A DNA stretch of 64,000 bases from Filosporella fistucella (Eukaryota; Ascomycota; Leotiomycetes; Helotiales): contig JAQJZZ010000015.1 of the NCBI GenBank assembly GCA_030077755.1, positions 2,232,001-2,296,000 of the forward strand, given 5' to 3'. Within the stretch, counting starts at the first letter, position 1. Each line of letters starts with the position of its first letter. The translations under genes were made by a program, and so were the position numbers. The notes under the pieces are model-generated. The model saw only the letters and a list, made by a program, of their open reading frames with translations, did not search any database and was not told the origin of the DNA. Positions 21,213 to 31,877 of this stretch are shown piece by piece.

Positions 21213-22101
21213 GTATTTTTCTTGCTTCTAGAATCAGATTAAATCGGGCTGATCAAGGAAAGAGCTGAAGTTGGGTGTTGGTAGTTGAGAGTAGGAGTTG
21301 GAATGTTGATTGAGTCTGATGTTGATGTTGTGAGACAAGGCTGCGATTGCGAGTTTATGGAGGGATGTTGAGCCGAGGATGATTAGTCAGCATTGGATTG
21401 AATGTGGGAGCAATATCCCTTTCTTTCCCTTTTTTCTTTTCCTTCTATTTCCATTCTCATTGAGCTTTTTGATTTGGAAATTACATAGAAGAAGTAAAAA
21501 AGAAGAAGTACTGGCTTGTGGAAGGGCACAGCCTCTTTGAGATGAATGGTACTTTGAAAACGAGGTGGGTGAAAAGTCTCATCCTATTCAAATGGTTGTT
21601 TCTCCTCGAGCTCCTTTACCTGAGTTTTTTCTACGTGTTTCATGATGGCTGCACATTAAATTTAGCTGACTTTGCCATCTCATTGCGCAGAAAATATTAT
21701 CAATGGTCGGCCAATTGTCAGACCTTGACGGGTGATGAACATGCATCATAGGATACACGCGCCAGATCATACGGCAAAGCCATGCCGAGAGTGTCTGTGG
21801 CTTGTCCAGCCTCCACGTGAACAGAACGGGCCATTTCCTAAACCCAGAGCCTCGTCTTCATTCAGCTGCATCAGGACATTTCCGCTTCTCTCTTGCTACT
21901 CTTTTTCTTAGCTTGCAACACATGTAGCAAGCTCCGCGTTCTGTCTAGTCGATCAGACAACCACATATTTAACATTTCACTTTCCGTTGAAGATAATCCG
22001 GGCCAGTGCTGTCATCCGTGCGGGATATGTGTCATCGGGCTGGTATATAACTGAGGAAGACAGGTCAGATCCAGCCACATGCCAGCAGCAGATCAGTGGG
22101 C
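21213..22101. other. divergent promoter region
   Basis: About 890 bp between the divergent CoA-binding gene and the HET gene. It has a T/C-rich tract near 21415-21460 and no recognisable gene. Confidence 0.4.
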
Positions 22102-24090
22102 ATGCAAGCAATTTACGAAAGCTTTCCTCTTGACGAGGATAAAGAGGAGATACGAGTTATAACAGTCTTCCCGGAAGATTGGGAAAAAATAATTCGGTGC
22201 TCTTTTTCCGTTGTTAGCCTCATGCAACATCCAGAACCGGCATATGCTGCACTTTCTTATGTTTGGGGTGATTCTTCCACATCAGCTGAAGTATATATTG
22301 AGGACCAGGTCTTCGATATCTCCCAAAACCTCTATCATGCCCTACGCCGCCTGCGATGGCATGGGTTTCATGCTGGAAACCAGCCACTCACCATTTGGGC
22401 TGATGCAATCTGCATAAATCAAACCAGTTCGGAAGAAAAGATCCATCAGATCCAACTCATGCGCAAAGTCTATTCGAAATGCACACATGTTCTTGTCTGG
22501 CTTGGAGAGATCCCAGGAACATTGACTGAAGATGAATCGATGCTGCCTCCTAGTATATTAGGAAAGAGGTATTTCGGAAATAATTTTTCAACCGCTTTTC
22601 CTGCTGTGTTGAAGAAGCCATCAGGGTATCCTGATTCTCTGATGACTATGTCGGAAATTACGGTGCCTAAACAATCTATAATTGTTTCGACATGCGCCCT
22701 TCTCTTGACTCAAATTTCGGAAGGACAGCATATGACAACGATTGAGCCCTTCCATTATGATAGTCGAGACACCTTTTTCAAAGGAGTCTATCTAGCCTTC
22801 AATTATCTGTGCAATAACGCCTGGTTTACTAGGAGATGGGTTATACAGGAGGCTGTCTTAGCCCCATCTGTCGGCGTGTTATTTGGAGAAATCTCTATGG
22901 ATATTGACATTCTGTCTCAAGCTATGGATATGATCGCTATACATACCGACAATCGCTGTTGTCTGTCGTCCCAGCACGGACACTATGATCTTCGGCACGC
23001 GGTTCGTGGTTTTCTGCAAAACTTTATACCTATATACAATCTTCGAAATCTCAAAGACCAGCCTACTCACATTTTCGAGCTTTGTATTGAATTTGTTGAC
23101 AAAGAGGTTTCGGTGCAGGCGGACTGTATCTACTCTCTACTGGGTATCACTCATCCCCCATCAGCTATTATTCCAAACTATACAGTCCAACTTTGCGATC
23201 TTTTCACGGGGATCTGTACAGACTACATTAATGATAACAACTCGCTCTCATGCTTGCTGTGGGCTAGCATCGACCACCGTGTGGCTGGATTACCATCATG
23301 GGTCGTTGACTGGACTGCGCTAGATAACTTCACATGCAATACCTGGACTATAATCATGAGCCTTTTCAAGCCATCTTCAACAGCATCAATAGCCCCTCGA
23401 GTGGTGTCTCACAATACACTCCGCACGATTGCATGCGAGATCGACCAGATTGACGAAATATCCACGGGATTCGGGTCAATGAATTCACGCTCAGAAAGCA
23501 TCATTAATCTGCAAAATTTTGGAATGCAATTGATGGCTCATGTTTCTCTCGATAGCCAGTATCCATCTGGGGGGTCGTGGAGGGAGGCTTGGTGGAGAAC
23601 TTTGAGTGCGGATTGTTGCTGGGGTGCAAACTCTGCACGCCGCCTGACACCTAACGACTTACTGTTCTTCTCCTCTCGTATCTTGGGAGGAAGAGGCATA
23701 TATGATGTTGATGGCGGTGGGTGTCAGAATCTAAACAGGCCCGACACTACCTTTCAACTTGATGACGGGAGATGGGTGCCATCTGATGCACACTTTAGAG
23801 ACATCTTGTCAATGATTGATTGTGTTCTGTCTGGTATGGTGTTGTTTTGCACCAAGAATGGATACATCGGCGTAGCCAAAGAAGCGGTGAGACGTGGAGA
23901 CATTATAATGCTCATCCCAAGCATTCGAACACCAATGATTATGAGGGAGGTGATTGTGAGCGAAGAGAAGATCACAAGGGATGCTAAACAGCGAGCTTTC
24001 TTAGTTGTGAGCTTTTGCTATTTGCATGGGGCTATGGACGGAGAAATATCAGTGAATGAGAATTCATTCGAGGAGATTCGAGTTGTTTGA
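22102..24090 (+). CDS. HET-domain protein (heterokaryon incompatibility type), 662 aa
   Basis: A single exon from the ATG of MQAIYESFPLDEDK; an in-frame GTG six bases earlier is not a likely fungal start. The HET domain lies about residues 45-190 with YAALSYVWGD (48-57), IWADAICINQ (98-107) and HVLVWLGE (about 129-136). The later block NAWFTRRWVIQEAVLAP is also typical. The C-terminal part has the segment DCIYSLLGI and then a poorly conserved region ending without a known effector domain. The probable role is cell death or allorecognition signalling in the cytoplasm; no partner gene is recognisable beside it. It differs greatly from the 917-aa HET protein at 10.6-13.4 kb, so the two are not a recent duplication. 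Confidence 0.9.
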   Translation: MQAIYESFPLDEDKEEIRVITVFPEDWEKIIRCSFSVVSLMQHPEPAYAALSYVWGDSSTSAEVYIEDQVFDISQNLYHALRRLRWHGFHAGNQPLTIWADAICINQTSSEEKIHQIQLMRKVYSKCTHVLVWLGEIPGTLTEDESMLPPSILGKRYFGNNFSTAFPAVLKKPSGYPDSLMTMSEITVPKQSIIVSTCALLLTQISEGQHMTTIEPFHYDSRDTFFKGVYLAFNYLCNNAWFTRRWVIQEAVLAPSVGVLFGEISMDIDILSQAMDMIAIHTDNRCCLSSQHGHYDLRHAVRGFLQNFIPIYNLRNLKDQPTHIFELCIEFVDKEVSVQADCIYSLLGITHPPSAIIPNYTVQLCDLFTGICTDYINDNNSLSCLLWASIDHRVAGLPSWVVDWTALDNFTCNTWTIIMSLFKPSSTASIAPRVVSHNTLRTIACEIDQIDEISTGFGSMNSRSESIINLQNFGMQLMAHVSLDSQYPSGGSWREAWWRTLSADCCWGANSARRLTPNDLLFFSSRILGGRGIYDVDGGGCQNLNRPDTTFQLDDGRWVPSDAHFRDILSMIDCVLSGMVLFCTKNGYIGVAKEAVRRGDIIMLIPSIRTPMIMREVIVSEEKITRDAKQRAFLVVSFCYLHGAMDGEISVNENSFEEIRVV

Positions 24091-24536
24091 TCAGCGCGCC
24101 TGCTTAGAACGAAATACTTAGTAAGAATACTCCAGCGCAAAAACACGATGTCGGCTTCTGCATGAATATCACTTGGAGAGTGATAACAAGGCACTACAGT
24201 GATAATAATAGTAGCCATTATGGTTGAATCAAGGCCAGCTTTGAATTGTACTGCACCTGATATTTTGCGAGTCTGTTTCTGTGGCACGGGATAGCAAATC
24301 GAGATGAGAAACAGTAAAAGCGCATGCCCAGGACCTCTCTCAAAAAATGCTATCGCACACTGACATAGAAAATCTCCTCCTGCCTATCTTACAATAGACC
24401 AATTTAATCACCCTATGCTCTGTGCCCGAAGCGGGGAAACCTTTTCAAAGAGGAGAAAATAATTTAAGTCAGCATCTGGCTTTAATGCAAGACCAATACA
24501 TCATACAACTTGGTCTGAACTGCTCGATATCCAACT
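24091..24536. other. convergent intergenic region
   Basis: 3' flanks of the HET and methyltransferase genes. No gene recognised. Confidence 0.4.
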
Positions 24537-25457
24537 TCACTTCCTCCTCATCAACAAAATCACACTCCCCCACTCATTCTCAACCTCAATATCCCTCCAT
24601 TCCTCCCCCTTCTCTTTCCACCCTACTTCTTCCTCAACCATCCTCCCAAACATCTCCTCACAAACATCTCTCTTTCCCTCATTCTTACCATCAGACTTCC
24701 AATTATGATACGCACTAAACGTCCTAACATACCCCTCCATCTCTCCTAGTTTAGCCTTACTATACATCAAGCACTCTCCCTTTCCACTTCTCGGCCCTTC
24801 CAATCCAGGCTCATATTCAATCCTCTCTACCTCTTCCCACTCACCACTTGGAGGAATGATATCCCTGTACAATTTCCTTAAGATCTCACGACCAGTTTGT
24901 TCCCAGTAAGGACCCATCGTATCATCCGCATAGCAGTAATGATCCAATATCTTACTCGCGACCGGATGATCAGGAAACACATTATCTTTATACCCCCAAA
25001 ACGCCACAGTTCCACCTTTCCTAACCTTTCTAGCTAGCTCAGGCCATACTTTTGTAAAGTCAAACCAGTGTGCTGCTTGGCCTGCTACCACCATATCTAA
25101 ACTCCCATCTTCTACAAAAGATAAATCTTCAGCTGAAGCTTGTCGGAATTCGATATTAGGGTATTTTGAGGGGGAGGTGGAGGATGAAGCTTGCGTTATC
25201 ATGGAGGAAGAGGGGTCGGTGGCCAGGATTGAGGTGAATGTTGGAGAGAGGGAGCGGGATATGAGACCGTGTCCGCAACCTAGGTCTAGGAGTGTGGTTT
25301 TTGGGCCACGGTGATAGGTGAGGACTTTTGTAAAGAGAGTTTGGGGGTAAGAGGGGCGGGAGGCGGCGTAGGAGAGGGCGTTGAAGGAAGCTTTGCTGGA
25401 GGAGGTCGTTAGTAGAGGTATGTTGGGTAAGAGGGAGACTTGCGCGAAAGTTGTCAT
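24537..25457 (-). CDS. SAM-dependent methyltransferase (class I, TMT1/CRG1-like)
   Basis: A single exon of 306 aa. The SAM-binding motif I is TLLDLGCGHGLIS (about residues 55-67), followed by the acidic motif at ILATDPSSSM and by AEDLSF and DMVVAGQAAHWFDF, the pattern of the trans-aconitate methyltransferase-like family. WPELARKVRKGGTVAFWGY is the post-motif strand. The C-terminal lid is rich in Glu and Trp. The substrate cannot be read from sequence; S. cerevisiae relatives methylate small acids or cantharidin-like compounds. No biosynthetic genes adjoin it. The first 240 bases of the gene are rich in G, unlike its 3' half. Confidence 0.88.
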   Translation of the reverse strand: MTTFAQVSLLPNIPLLTTSSSKASFNALSYAASRPSYPQTLFTKVLTYHRGPKTTLLDLGCGHGLISRSLSPTFTSILATDPSSSMITQASSSTSPSKYPNIEFRQASAEDLSFVEDGSLDMVVAGQAAHWFDFTKVWPELARKVRKGGTVAFWGYKDNVFPDHPVASKILDHYCYADDTMGPYWEQTGREILRKLYRDIIPPSGEWEEVERIEYEPGLEGPRSGKGECLMYSKAKLGEMEGYVRTFSAYHNWKSDGKNEGKRDVCEEMFGRMVEEEVGWKEKGEEWRDIEVENEWGSVILLMRRK

Positions 25458-26164
25458 AGTTGCTGAGAGGTGGATGTTAGAAAGCTGTGATGAGAATTGT
25501 TGTTCGGGTATTCTGCCAGGAGGCGATGGGATTGCTGGGGCTTTCTTCGTATATTGAATTCTCTCTGAGCTTTCAGTTGAAAGTCAATGACTTGGATAGT
25601 AAATGAATAATAAGGATAGCAAAGAATTGATTAGAACCTTTCTGCTATTCCTGTTCTCTCACATTCTGGAAAGAGTGGATATATACTCAATCTCCACCCC
25701 GTTTCTACATGGATACAAACGGCTTAGGACAAAAGGATTGCAGATGAATATTTGACCGTCTTATGAAGATCTATTGTCCTTGTGAACATGTATTCCAAAC
25801 TTTGAAGTTGCGATGTCGGATTTGACGTCAGGCTAGCGGTTAGAGCTCCGAACCGCGGTTCAGCCTTGCGTGTGGCTTGCAGGGATGGCGGATGAGATGC
25901 CGGTTTAGTGGGGGTGGGGCGCGAGCATTGTCCTTCGTGCTTGAGAACTTTGATTGTGGATTTAGAAGTTACACTAGAGGAGATTCTCTATGACATGGAA
26001 AGATTGATAGATGTTCATAATTTTCAAGTATCAGATTATAAATCGAAAATCTGTCTAAGGGGAGATGTGAATCGTTGTTGTGACGAGGCTGAGCGAAGCA
26101 ACGACATTTTGTCTTCTAGAGTGCGTACCTATTTACTCATATTAACTAGCAATGCGATCACATA
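25458..26164. other. intergenic, no gene recognised
   Basis: About 700 bp upstream of the methyltransferase and downstream of the NmrA-like gene. An open frame at 25908-26255 on the + strand overlaps the NmrA 3' end and is not protein-like. Confidence 0.4.
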
Positions 26165-27184
26165 TCAAACTTTCATACCCCCTCCAATCTTCAGATCGCC
26201 TAAAACTTTCTCCCAATCCCTCCCATTCAACCACTCCTCAAAACTCTTCGTCTGAACACCCTTCTTCAACTGCCTTGGTTCAATATATCCCTCCACACCA
26301 GCCATATACCCAAACTCGGTAATATGATCAGGTGCATACAAAACCTCCATCGGGACCCCGAATTGTTTATGTGCCATCTCAGTACTGATTTCAACAAATT
26401 CTGCTGTCTGACCACTAGCTTTCTTCCAAAGTTCAACCACATCTGCCACGGTGAGGTAGCTATCATATGCGAATAACTTCGTTCCAGGTTCTTCATCCTC
26501 AATCAATGCTCTGACGAAAGGACCAGTAGAACTTTGAGGATCGATGATTGGCATCCTTATATTTTTGCCGAGGGGACTGATGAATTTATATTCCCCGGTT
26601 GATGCATCGTAGCGGGGAGAAAGGAGGGGATTGCTGGTATATGCTCCGAGGTAGATGATGGATGACTTCTTAGCCATATCGGTGGATGATTGGATATAAT
26701 CAACGATACTGGATTTTGCTTCCCAGTGGTAGCAATTTGGGTATTTCCCTTTTGATCCTTTCTTCATAGAGCCAATTGCAGAATATACGAACTTTTCTAA
26801 AGTAGGTACTTTTGCTGCTGCATCGACTGCATTTTTGCCTGCTTGCACTTCTGTTTCAAAAGCTATCAGAGAACTTGATTTCGATTCATCGGTTTCTTTT
26901 TTGACCAATGACCCTGATTCAATGCCGCGATACGTCTCCCAGAAATCAGTGTTTAGGAAAATGGCATTTGCATTTGTGAAAGCGGTGGTGAGGGAGGTGG
27001 GAGAATGAAGATCGGCTTCGATTATTTCTGCGCCGAGAGAGGAGAGAGCTTGAGAAGCTGATGATGAGGGATTGCGGGTGATGCAGCGTACGTGCCAGGA
27101 GGGGAGGGAAAGAAAGGTATGAGCTACTGAAGAGCCTTGATTTCCTGTTGCGCCGACTATGACGATTGTTTTTTGGGGTGACAT
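26165..27184 (-). CDS. NmrA-like NAD(P)-binding protein
   Basis: A single exon of 339 aa, typical of the family. The Rossmann motif is at the N terminus: TIVIVGATGNQGSSVAHTFL (residues 6-25), with HVRCITRNPSS for the second strand. Later blocks such as FVYSAIGSMKKGSKG and VRALIEDEEPGTKLFAYDS fit the atypical short-chain dehydrogenase group that senses NAD(P) rather than catalysing a clear reaction. NmrA in Aspergillus and Neurospora represses the GATA factor AreA/NIT2; other relatives bind bZIP or redox regulators. It is divergently transcribed from a bZIP gene across 435 bp, which suggests coupled regulation. The precise partner is unknown. Confidence 0.88.
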   Translation of the reverse strand: MSPQKTIVIVGATGNQGSSVAHTFLSLPSWHVRCITRNPSSSASQALSSLGAEIIEADLHSPTSLTTAFTNANAIFLNTDFWETYRGIESGSLVKKETDESKSSSLIAFETEVQAGKNAVDAAAKVPTLEKFVYSAIGSMKKGSKGKYPNCYHWEAKSSIVDYIQSSTDMAKKSSIIYLGAYTSNPLLSPRYDASTGEYKFISPLGKNIRMPIIDPQSSTGPFVRALIEDEEPGTKLFAYDSYLTVADVVELWKKASGQTAEFVEISTEMAHKQFGVPMEVLYAPDHITEFGYMAGVEGYIEPRQLKKGVQTKSFEEWLNGRDWEKVLGDLKIGGGMKV

Positions 27185-27619
27185 GATGATGATCTGGAGT
27201 GGAATTGATACTTTTGAACTAGAGTTGATGAATCCGAGGTAAGAGCTATGAACATAAAAAGATGGAATGCGTGATGAGCTGAAATGAAAAACTTTGATAC
27301 AGAGGAGGCTCGAGATTTATATGTTCGTCTGAAGAAATTCTGAAAGAACTTAAAAACGCTTGTCCAGGTTCCATCTGCACATCTCGGACATAACATCAGG
27401 TCCAAGTAATGAAGAGGAAATACTCGTATCTCATGATATTAAAACCCATACGCCTCAAATTCCGTAAGGTATGATGATCACCTGTGGCTTACTCCTGGTA
27501 ATTAGGGGTCGTTCCGTTTCCTTCGACCTCTGATTGGCTGAATGCCCGTAAGCCAACTGACCATTTCGTCGGACATAAGCACGTATTCTCCGAGATGATG
27601 GCTTACCCATTTAAATCTC
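27185..27619. promoter_or_regulatory. shared divergent promoter of the NmrA-like and bZIP genes
   Basis: A 435-bp region between two start codons that point away from each other. It contains several short GC-rich motifs; no dyad was judged strong enough to call an operator. Confidence 0.4.
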
Positions 27620-28956
27620 ATGTCCCCTCAAACCCACGATTTCATGAATACAAATGGACTTCCGATTATTTTTCAGCCCGAATTGATGATCAAAATGTCC
27701 GAAACCCAAGTGGCGAAGCGTGGAAAGCGGATCATTACACCGGCTCGCAAGGAACAGAATAGAGTAGCGCAGAAGTTGTACCGTAAGCATTTATTAATGG
27801 ATTGGAAGATGTTGAGATTGGCTTACTGAGTGATATAGGTCAGAGACAAAAAGTGCGGACTCAAAGTCACGAAAATGGGCGTGATGAGAGACGGGTACGA
27901 CAGAAGAGACCTCCGCTCAAACCCCGTCTAGCTTCTGATGCGAATGTCGAGCGTCTCGTCAACTCTACGTCTGAAATTAGAGCCTTCACAATAGATATGC
28001 CGATAACCAGCCTTCCTCATGGTCCCCAGCCTATTGACCAAAACCTGTTGCAGGATTTCGATCTCCGTCCAACCGCTTTGGGGCCTTTTGACTTTGCTGT
28101 TTCCAGCCCTACCCAAGATGCACAGACTGTCTCCAGCTCAAACATAATGATAGACGCCGAATCTTCTTATACAAGAAGCCCTAGCGATGATATGCAGGAT
28201 GGATCTCTAATGCGCGATTCGTCCACATTGGATTATCTGGTCATTCCTCTAATGACACCAGCAATGTTCAGATCCTCCTCGATCCAAAGTAAATCTGGGA
28301 GCAATCATCATCTACTACAGGAAGAGCGGTGGCAGGATACTGGCGATGATCAGTCCACATTAGCAACCTATAATCGCCACATCAATGCCTACACCGAACC
28401 TCAAAGAGCACGCAATGTACCTACTCCTACCGTACCTTTCCCCAAATCCACTCCAGACTACGAAGCCGTCGCTAGATCCGTAACAACCTGGCTATCCGGT
28501 TCCAGATACCCTCCCCTTCCCTCAGTCTACCTCAACAAACTCTCCGGTCCTCTTACCACCCTCTTGGTCGCCTATCTCCAAAACGCATCTTCAGTCTCAT
28601 TCTCAATCCCCTCTCTTCTCACACACCAATCACCCTTCCATTCTCCTTCTCCGATGAGCTCATCTACTACCTCCATATTAGCTGCAGCTAGGAAACCAAG
28701 TATTCCGTCTGATCTCCAACCGACGCTGCCACAGATACTGATAAGACATCATCCGTATTTGGATTTATTGCCTTGTCCGGGGTTAAGAGCTAGAGCTATC
28801 GTGCTGAGTACTGGGGGAATGTTTGAAGCAATGGATTTGAAGAGGGATGTTTTTAGTGGTGGGCTGAGATGGAGGGGGAGGGGTGCTCCGTGGGAGGGAA
28901 GTAATTGGATTGTTGAGGATTGGTTTTGGGGCAAGTGGAGGATGTTGTTTGAATGA
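27620..28956 (+). CDS. bZIP transcription factor with DUF3425 C-terminal domain
   Basis: Exons 27620-27782 and 27839-28956 around a 56-bp intron (gtaagc donor, atatag acceptor) give 426 aa. The intron falls inside the DNA-binding region: residues 34-60 read as KRGKRIITPARKEQNRVAQK followed by LYRQRQK, a bZIP basic region. A regular leucine heptad is not evident after it, which is usual in the fungal bZIP-DUF3425 group. The last 170 residues carry DUF3425 marks: VYLNKLSGPLTTLLVAYL, HPYLDLLPCPGLRAR and GSNWIVEDWFWGKWRMLFE. Expected to act in the nucleus. The divergent NmrA-like gene may encode a modulator, by analogy with NmrA-AreA; that link is inference. Confidence 0.9.
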
Positions 28957-30336
28957 TATTTGAGGGGTAATGTTGAGATAGACACAGAGTGATAGACATT
29001 TGTAGAATATGATCTGTCGCATTGTACCAGGAAGGATAGGTACCACGATCTAAGGCCATCGTCGCACTGCCGTCGCTGTAGATTTGACGCACATACTCAC
29101 AGCTTGTCATAAGGGAGAATAAACACACCATGAATCATCAACGCAAAGGCGGTATAAGCAAGGGGCCACAAACTCTCAGGCGATACGAAGGCACCTCATT
29201 CAACGATACGTGAATAATGACATGTGTGACATTGTATAGACCACACTATGCTCTTTCAAACGGCGCCAACTGTTGTATACGCAAATGAACTCAGTATCAA
29301 AAACATCCACAGTCAAGGTTTAATAAACACAAAAATCGGACAATAAAGTCATCTCGGAGTAGCGTATATCATAAAGATTTAGCTGTGACGTTGAGGAACT
29401 ATCGAATGGTTTCCCGTTTCAACGTCGGAAATCGACGGTTTGACCATCACAAAATATGTACAACAATAAAGAACTACTATTTAAACGATAAGACAATACT
29501 AGTGAAGCAATTAAGTAAAAGGAAGAAAGATGAGATGCACCCTTTACTTGCTATTGTCCAACTTGTATTGCTGAATCTAGGGAAAGAAGTCATTGAGATC
29601 GCCAGGGCGACAAAGGCTATGAAATATATACTTTACGAGAGCTTTCTCGTCGTAGTGAATACTGATTTGACTCACTAGAATCAAATTGATATCTCAGACG
29701 TAAAACTTGCTTCAAAGTAAAGAAAATCTTAAAAAAAAATCGAATTAATGTTGACTCTGGTATTGTTTTTGTGATCATTCGCCTCACCGCCATAAAATTA
29801 CAGTGGAATTTGCCCCCTGAATCGCGTCTGCGTTGCCATGCCACAGTCCTCACTGCAACCACATAAAGGCACGGACCGGAAACCAACATAGGAGTATCAT
29901 ACACAAACGGCTTCCAAACAAAAACACACATCAAAAGCCTCAATTACCACTCCCCCATCTCTACCACATCTTACCTCCAAAAAAACGCTATATTAATCAC
30001 AATGGTATGTTTTATTTCCGTCTGTTCACAGTGTGTTTATGTTTTGCCTTTGTGAGGGTGCCCCGACGACGAATCGGAGAGTTGGGTGCTAAATTGGCGC
30101 TGGATGGATTTGCGCTGCGTCTGCGTCGTTCCGAAGAACTGCGTGGAAAGCGCGACGGAGCTGATCTAGCTATCCTTTGTTTATTGTCGTTCCCCTTCAC
30201 CACAAATCTACACAGATCACAGTACACATCTTCCATCCGCTATACCATCCCTTTATCGCATACCGAGAATCCTTTTCCCTCGGGAATAGCATTTCACACG
30301 CTTTTAGAGTTTTGAGCAGAGATACAGACAGAGAAA
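28957..30336. other. intergenic, no gene recognised
   Basis: About 1.4 kb. The last 450 bases are probably the leader of the myosin light-chain gene: at 30002-30004 an ATG is followed directly by a gtatgt donor, and an acceptor at 30327 would join it in frame to the gene (see that entry). The remainder has only short frames. Confidence 0.4.
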
Positions 30337-30919
30337 ATGGCAACTAATAATTCTCCTTACGACGCGCAGGCATCTACAAATTACAAAGAGGCATTTGCGC
30401 TCTTTGATAAGAGGGGCAATCAGCGGGTGCAGGTCGAGTCTTTGGGCGATTTGTTGAGAGCTTGTGGTCAGAATCCGACGTTGAGTGAGATTAGGGATTT
30501 GGAGAAGAATGTGGGAAATGATTGTACGTCTTCCTTTACCAACACCTGCTACAGGCAAATTCAAGCAGAACTGATACTCCGCAGTCGATTTCGAGACCTT
30601 CTCCAAAATTCTCAACAGACCAGGTGGTTTCCGCGATCCAGGCGAGCCAGAAGAATACTGTCGCGGTTTCCAAGTCTTCGACAAGGACATGACGGGATTC
30701 ATTGGTGTCGGTCAACTGAGATATATTCTGACGAATTTGGGAGAGAAGATGAGTGATGATGAGGTGGATGAGTTGCTCAAGGCTGTGGATACGAGTTCGG
30801 GGGAGATTAATTATACTGGTTTGTTTACTCTAAATATTCTACAGACACTGTCTGCGAGAGGGGGCAAAGGGAAAGGCTAACGGGTTGTAGATCTCGTCCG
30901 TACTATCCTTGCGAATTGA
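30337..30919 (+). CDS. myosin light chain, Cdc4/Mlc1-like EF-hand protein
   Basis: Three exons (30337-30523, 30585-30818, 30891-30919) give 149 aa; the last exon is 29 bases. The protein follows S. pombe Cdc4 closely in layout: SPY near the start, ALFDKRG in the first degenerate EF-hand, LLRACGQNPTLSEI, LNRPGGF, the well-kept EF-hand VFDKDMTGFIGVGQLRYIL, LGEKMSDDEVDELL and the terminal ILAN. Cdc4-type light chains bind the IQ motifs of myosin II and V and work at the cytokinetic ring. Most calcium loops are degenerate, as usual. An ATG at 30002 split by a gtatgt intron could add four residues at the N terminus; that would move the start 335 bases upstream. Confidence 0.9.
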
Positions 30920-31361
30920 TACTTGGTACTTGGGGGTAGAGGGGATGGAGCATACTTCTTGTACGACATACACGCATTGATGGCATGATAGGGGGAATGG
31001 GAGGCGTTCAACCGATGATTTTACAGTGTGTGGCTTGTTTTCGACCAGCACGGAAACCATATCATATCTCAAAGCTTCAGTCTTGGAGTAGTAGATACGC
31101 GCTTATTAGAAGAGCATTATTGAATGCATGATTCTCTGATATCTTCCATTGTGTAGATGGGTATTTTTATGCCGTGATGCTTGGTATCGTTTTTCGGCTC
31201 TGCGCTGGTGGATACTGATTAACTGTTGCATGCTGAGCATAGCAACTCAATCAATTGAGCAGGATCTGGCCAGCGTTTCATGGTCTCGAGAAGCAAGTCC
31301 AAGCAGATCAATCATGCCAAATGCACACATGGCTGTGTGATTTATATCAGCCTCCGAAGCG
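30920..31361. other. convergent intergenic region
   Basis: 3' flanks of the light-chain and STEEP1-family genes; nothing else recognised. Confidence 0.4.
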
Positions 31362-31877
31362 TCACTCAAAAACAGCGACACCCTTTCCCTTCCCAATAAC
31401 AACATCCTGCTCCCCAATACCCCTCACATCTGCAAGTTTCTTCGTATCCACCATTCCCCCAGGCAAAATGTAAAGTATCTTCCCTCCGAACTCCTTCCCC
31501 TCCCCTTCCTTGACATCAACATCAACATTGTCAACGTCCATCTCCTCCCCTCCACTTCCAACCCCAGTCCCCAATATCTCATACCCAACCACAACACCAC
31601 ACCTCCCACACCTCCAACAAACTCTCTTCTCAAACCCATCTTCTCTCCTTACAATCGTCGTTCGTACATCTTGCACCAAGTTATGAAGCGTGGAATAGCC
31701 TACGCTGGGTAGATCATCGGATTCCACGTTCCAGGGAGAGGGAAGAGGGAGGATTATTGCGCCGTCGATGCCGGATGAGGAGGAGCTGGAGCGAGTGGGG
31801 AGAGAGGAAAGAGTGTGTGTGGTGGTGAGGAGGTGTGTTGTGCAGAGGCAGTGGTAGGTGCTGGGGGAGACGGACAT
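31362..31877 (-). CDS. STEEP1 / UPF0428 family protein
   Basis: A single exon of 171 aa, within the family's range. Conserved features are YHCLCTTHLL at residues 8-17, a second cysteine cluster CWRCGRCGVVVGYE at 87-100 preceded by IVRREDGFEKR, and a C-terminal ILYILPGGMVDT. The four or five cysteines probably hold one zinc ion. The human member helps move STING out of the ER; fungi lack that pathway, so the ancestral role is probably in membrane traffic or splicing-linked complexes and is not known. The Asp/Glu/Val-rich insert at about residues 111-125 is a low-complexity addition. Confidence 0.85.
   Translation of the reverse strand: MSVSPSTYHCLCTTHLLTTTHTLSSLPTRSSSSSSGIDGAIILPLPSPWNVESDDLPSVGYSTLHNLVQDVRTTIVRREDGFEKRVCWRCGRCGVVVGYEILGTGVGSGGEEMDVDNVDVDVKEGEGKEFGGKILYILPGGMVDTKKLADVRGIGEQDVVIGKGKGVAVFE

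Noticed and set aside
29833..30315. 160-codon open frame upstream of the light chain
   Set aside because: It starts without a good context and crosses the gtatgt site at 30005 and the likely leader; basic low-complexity content, no motif.
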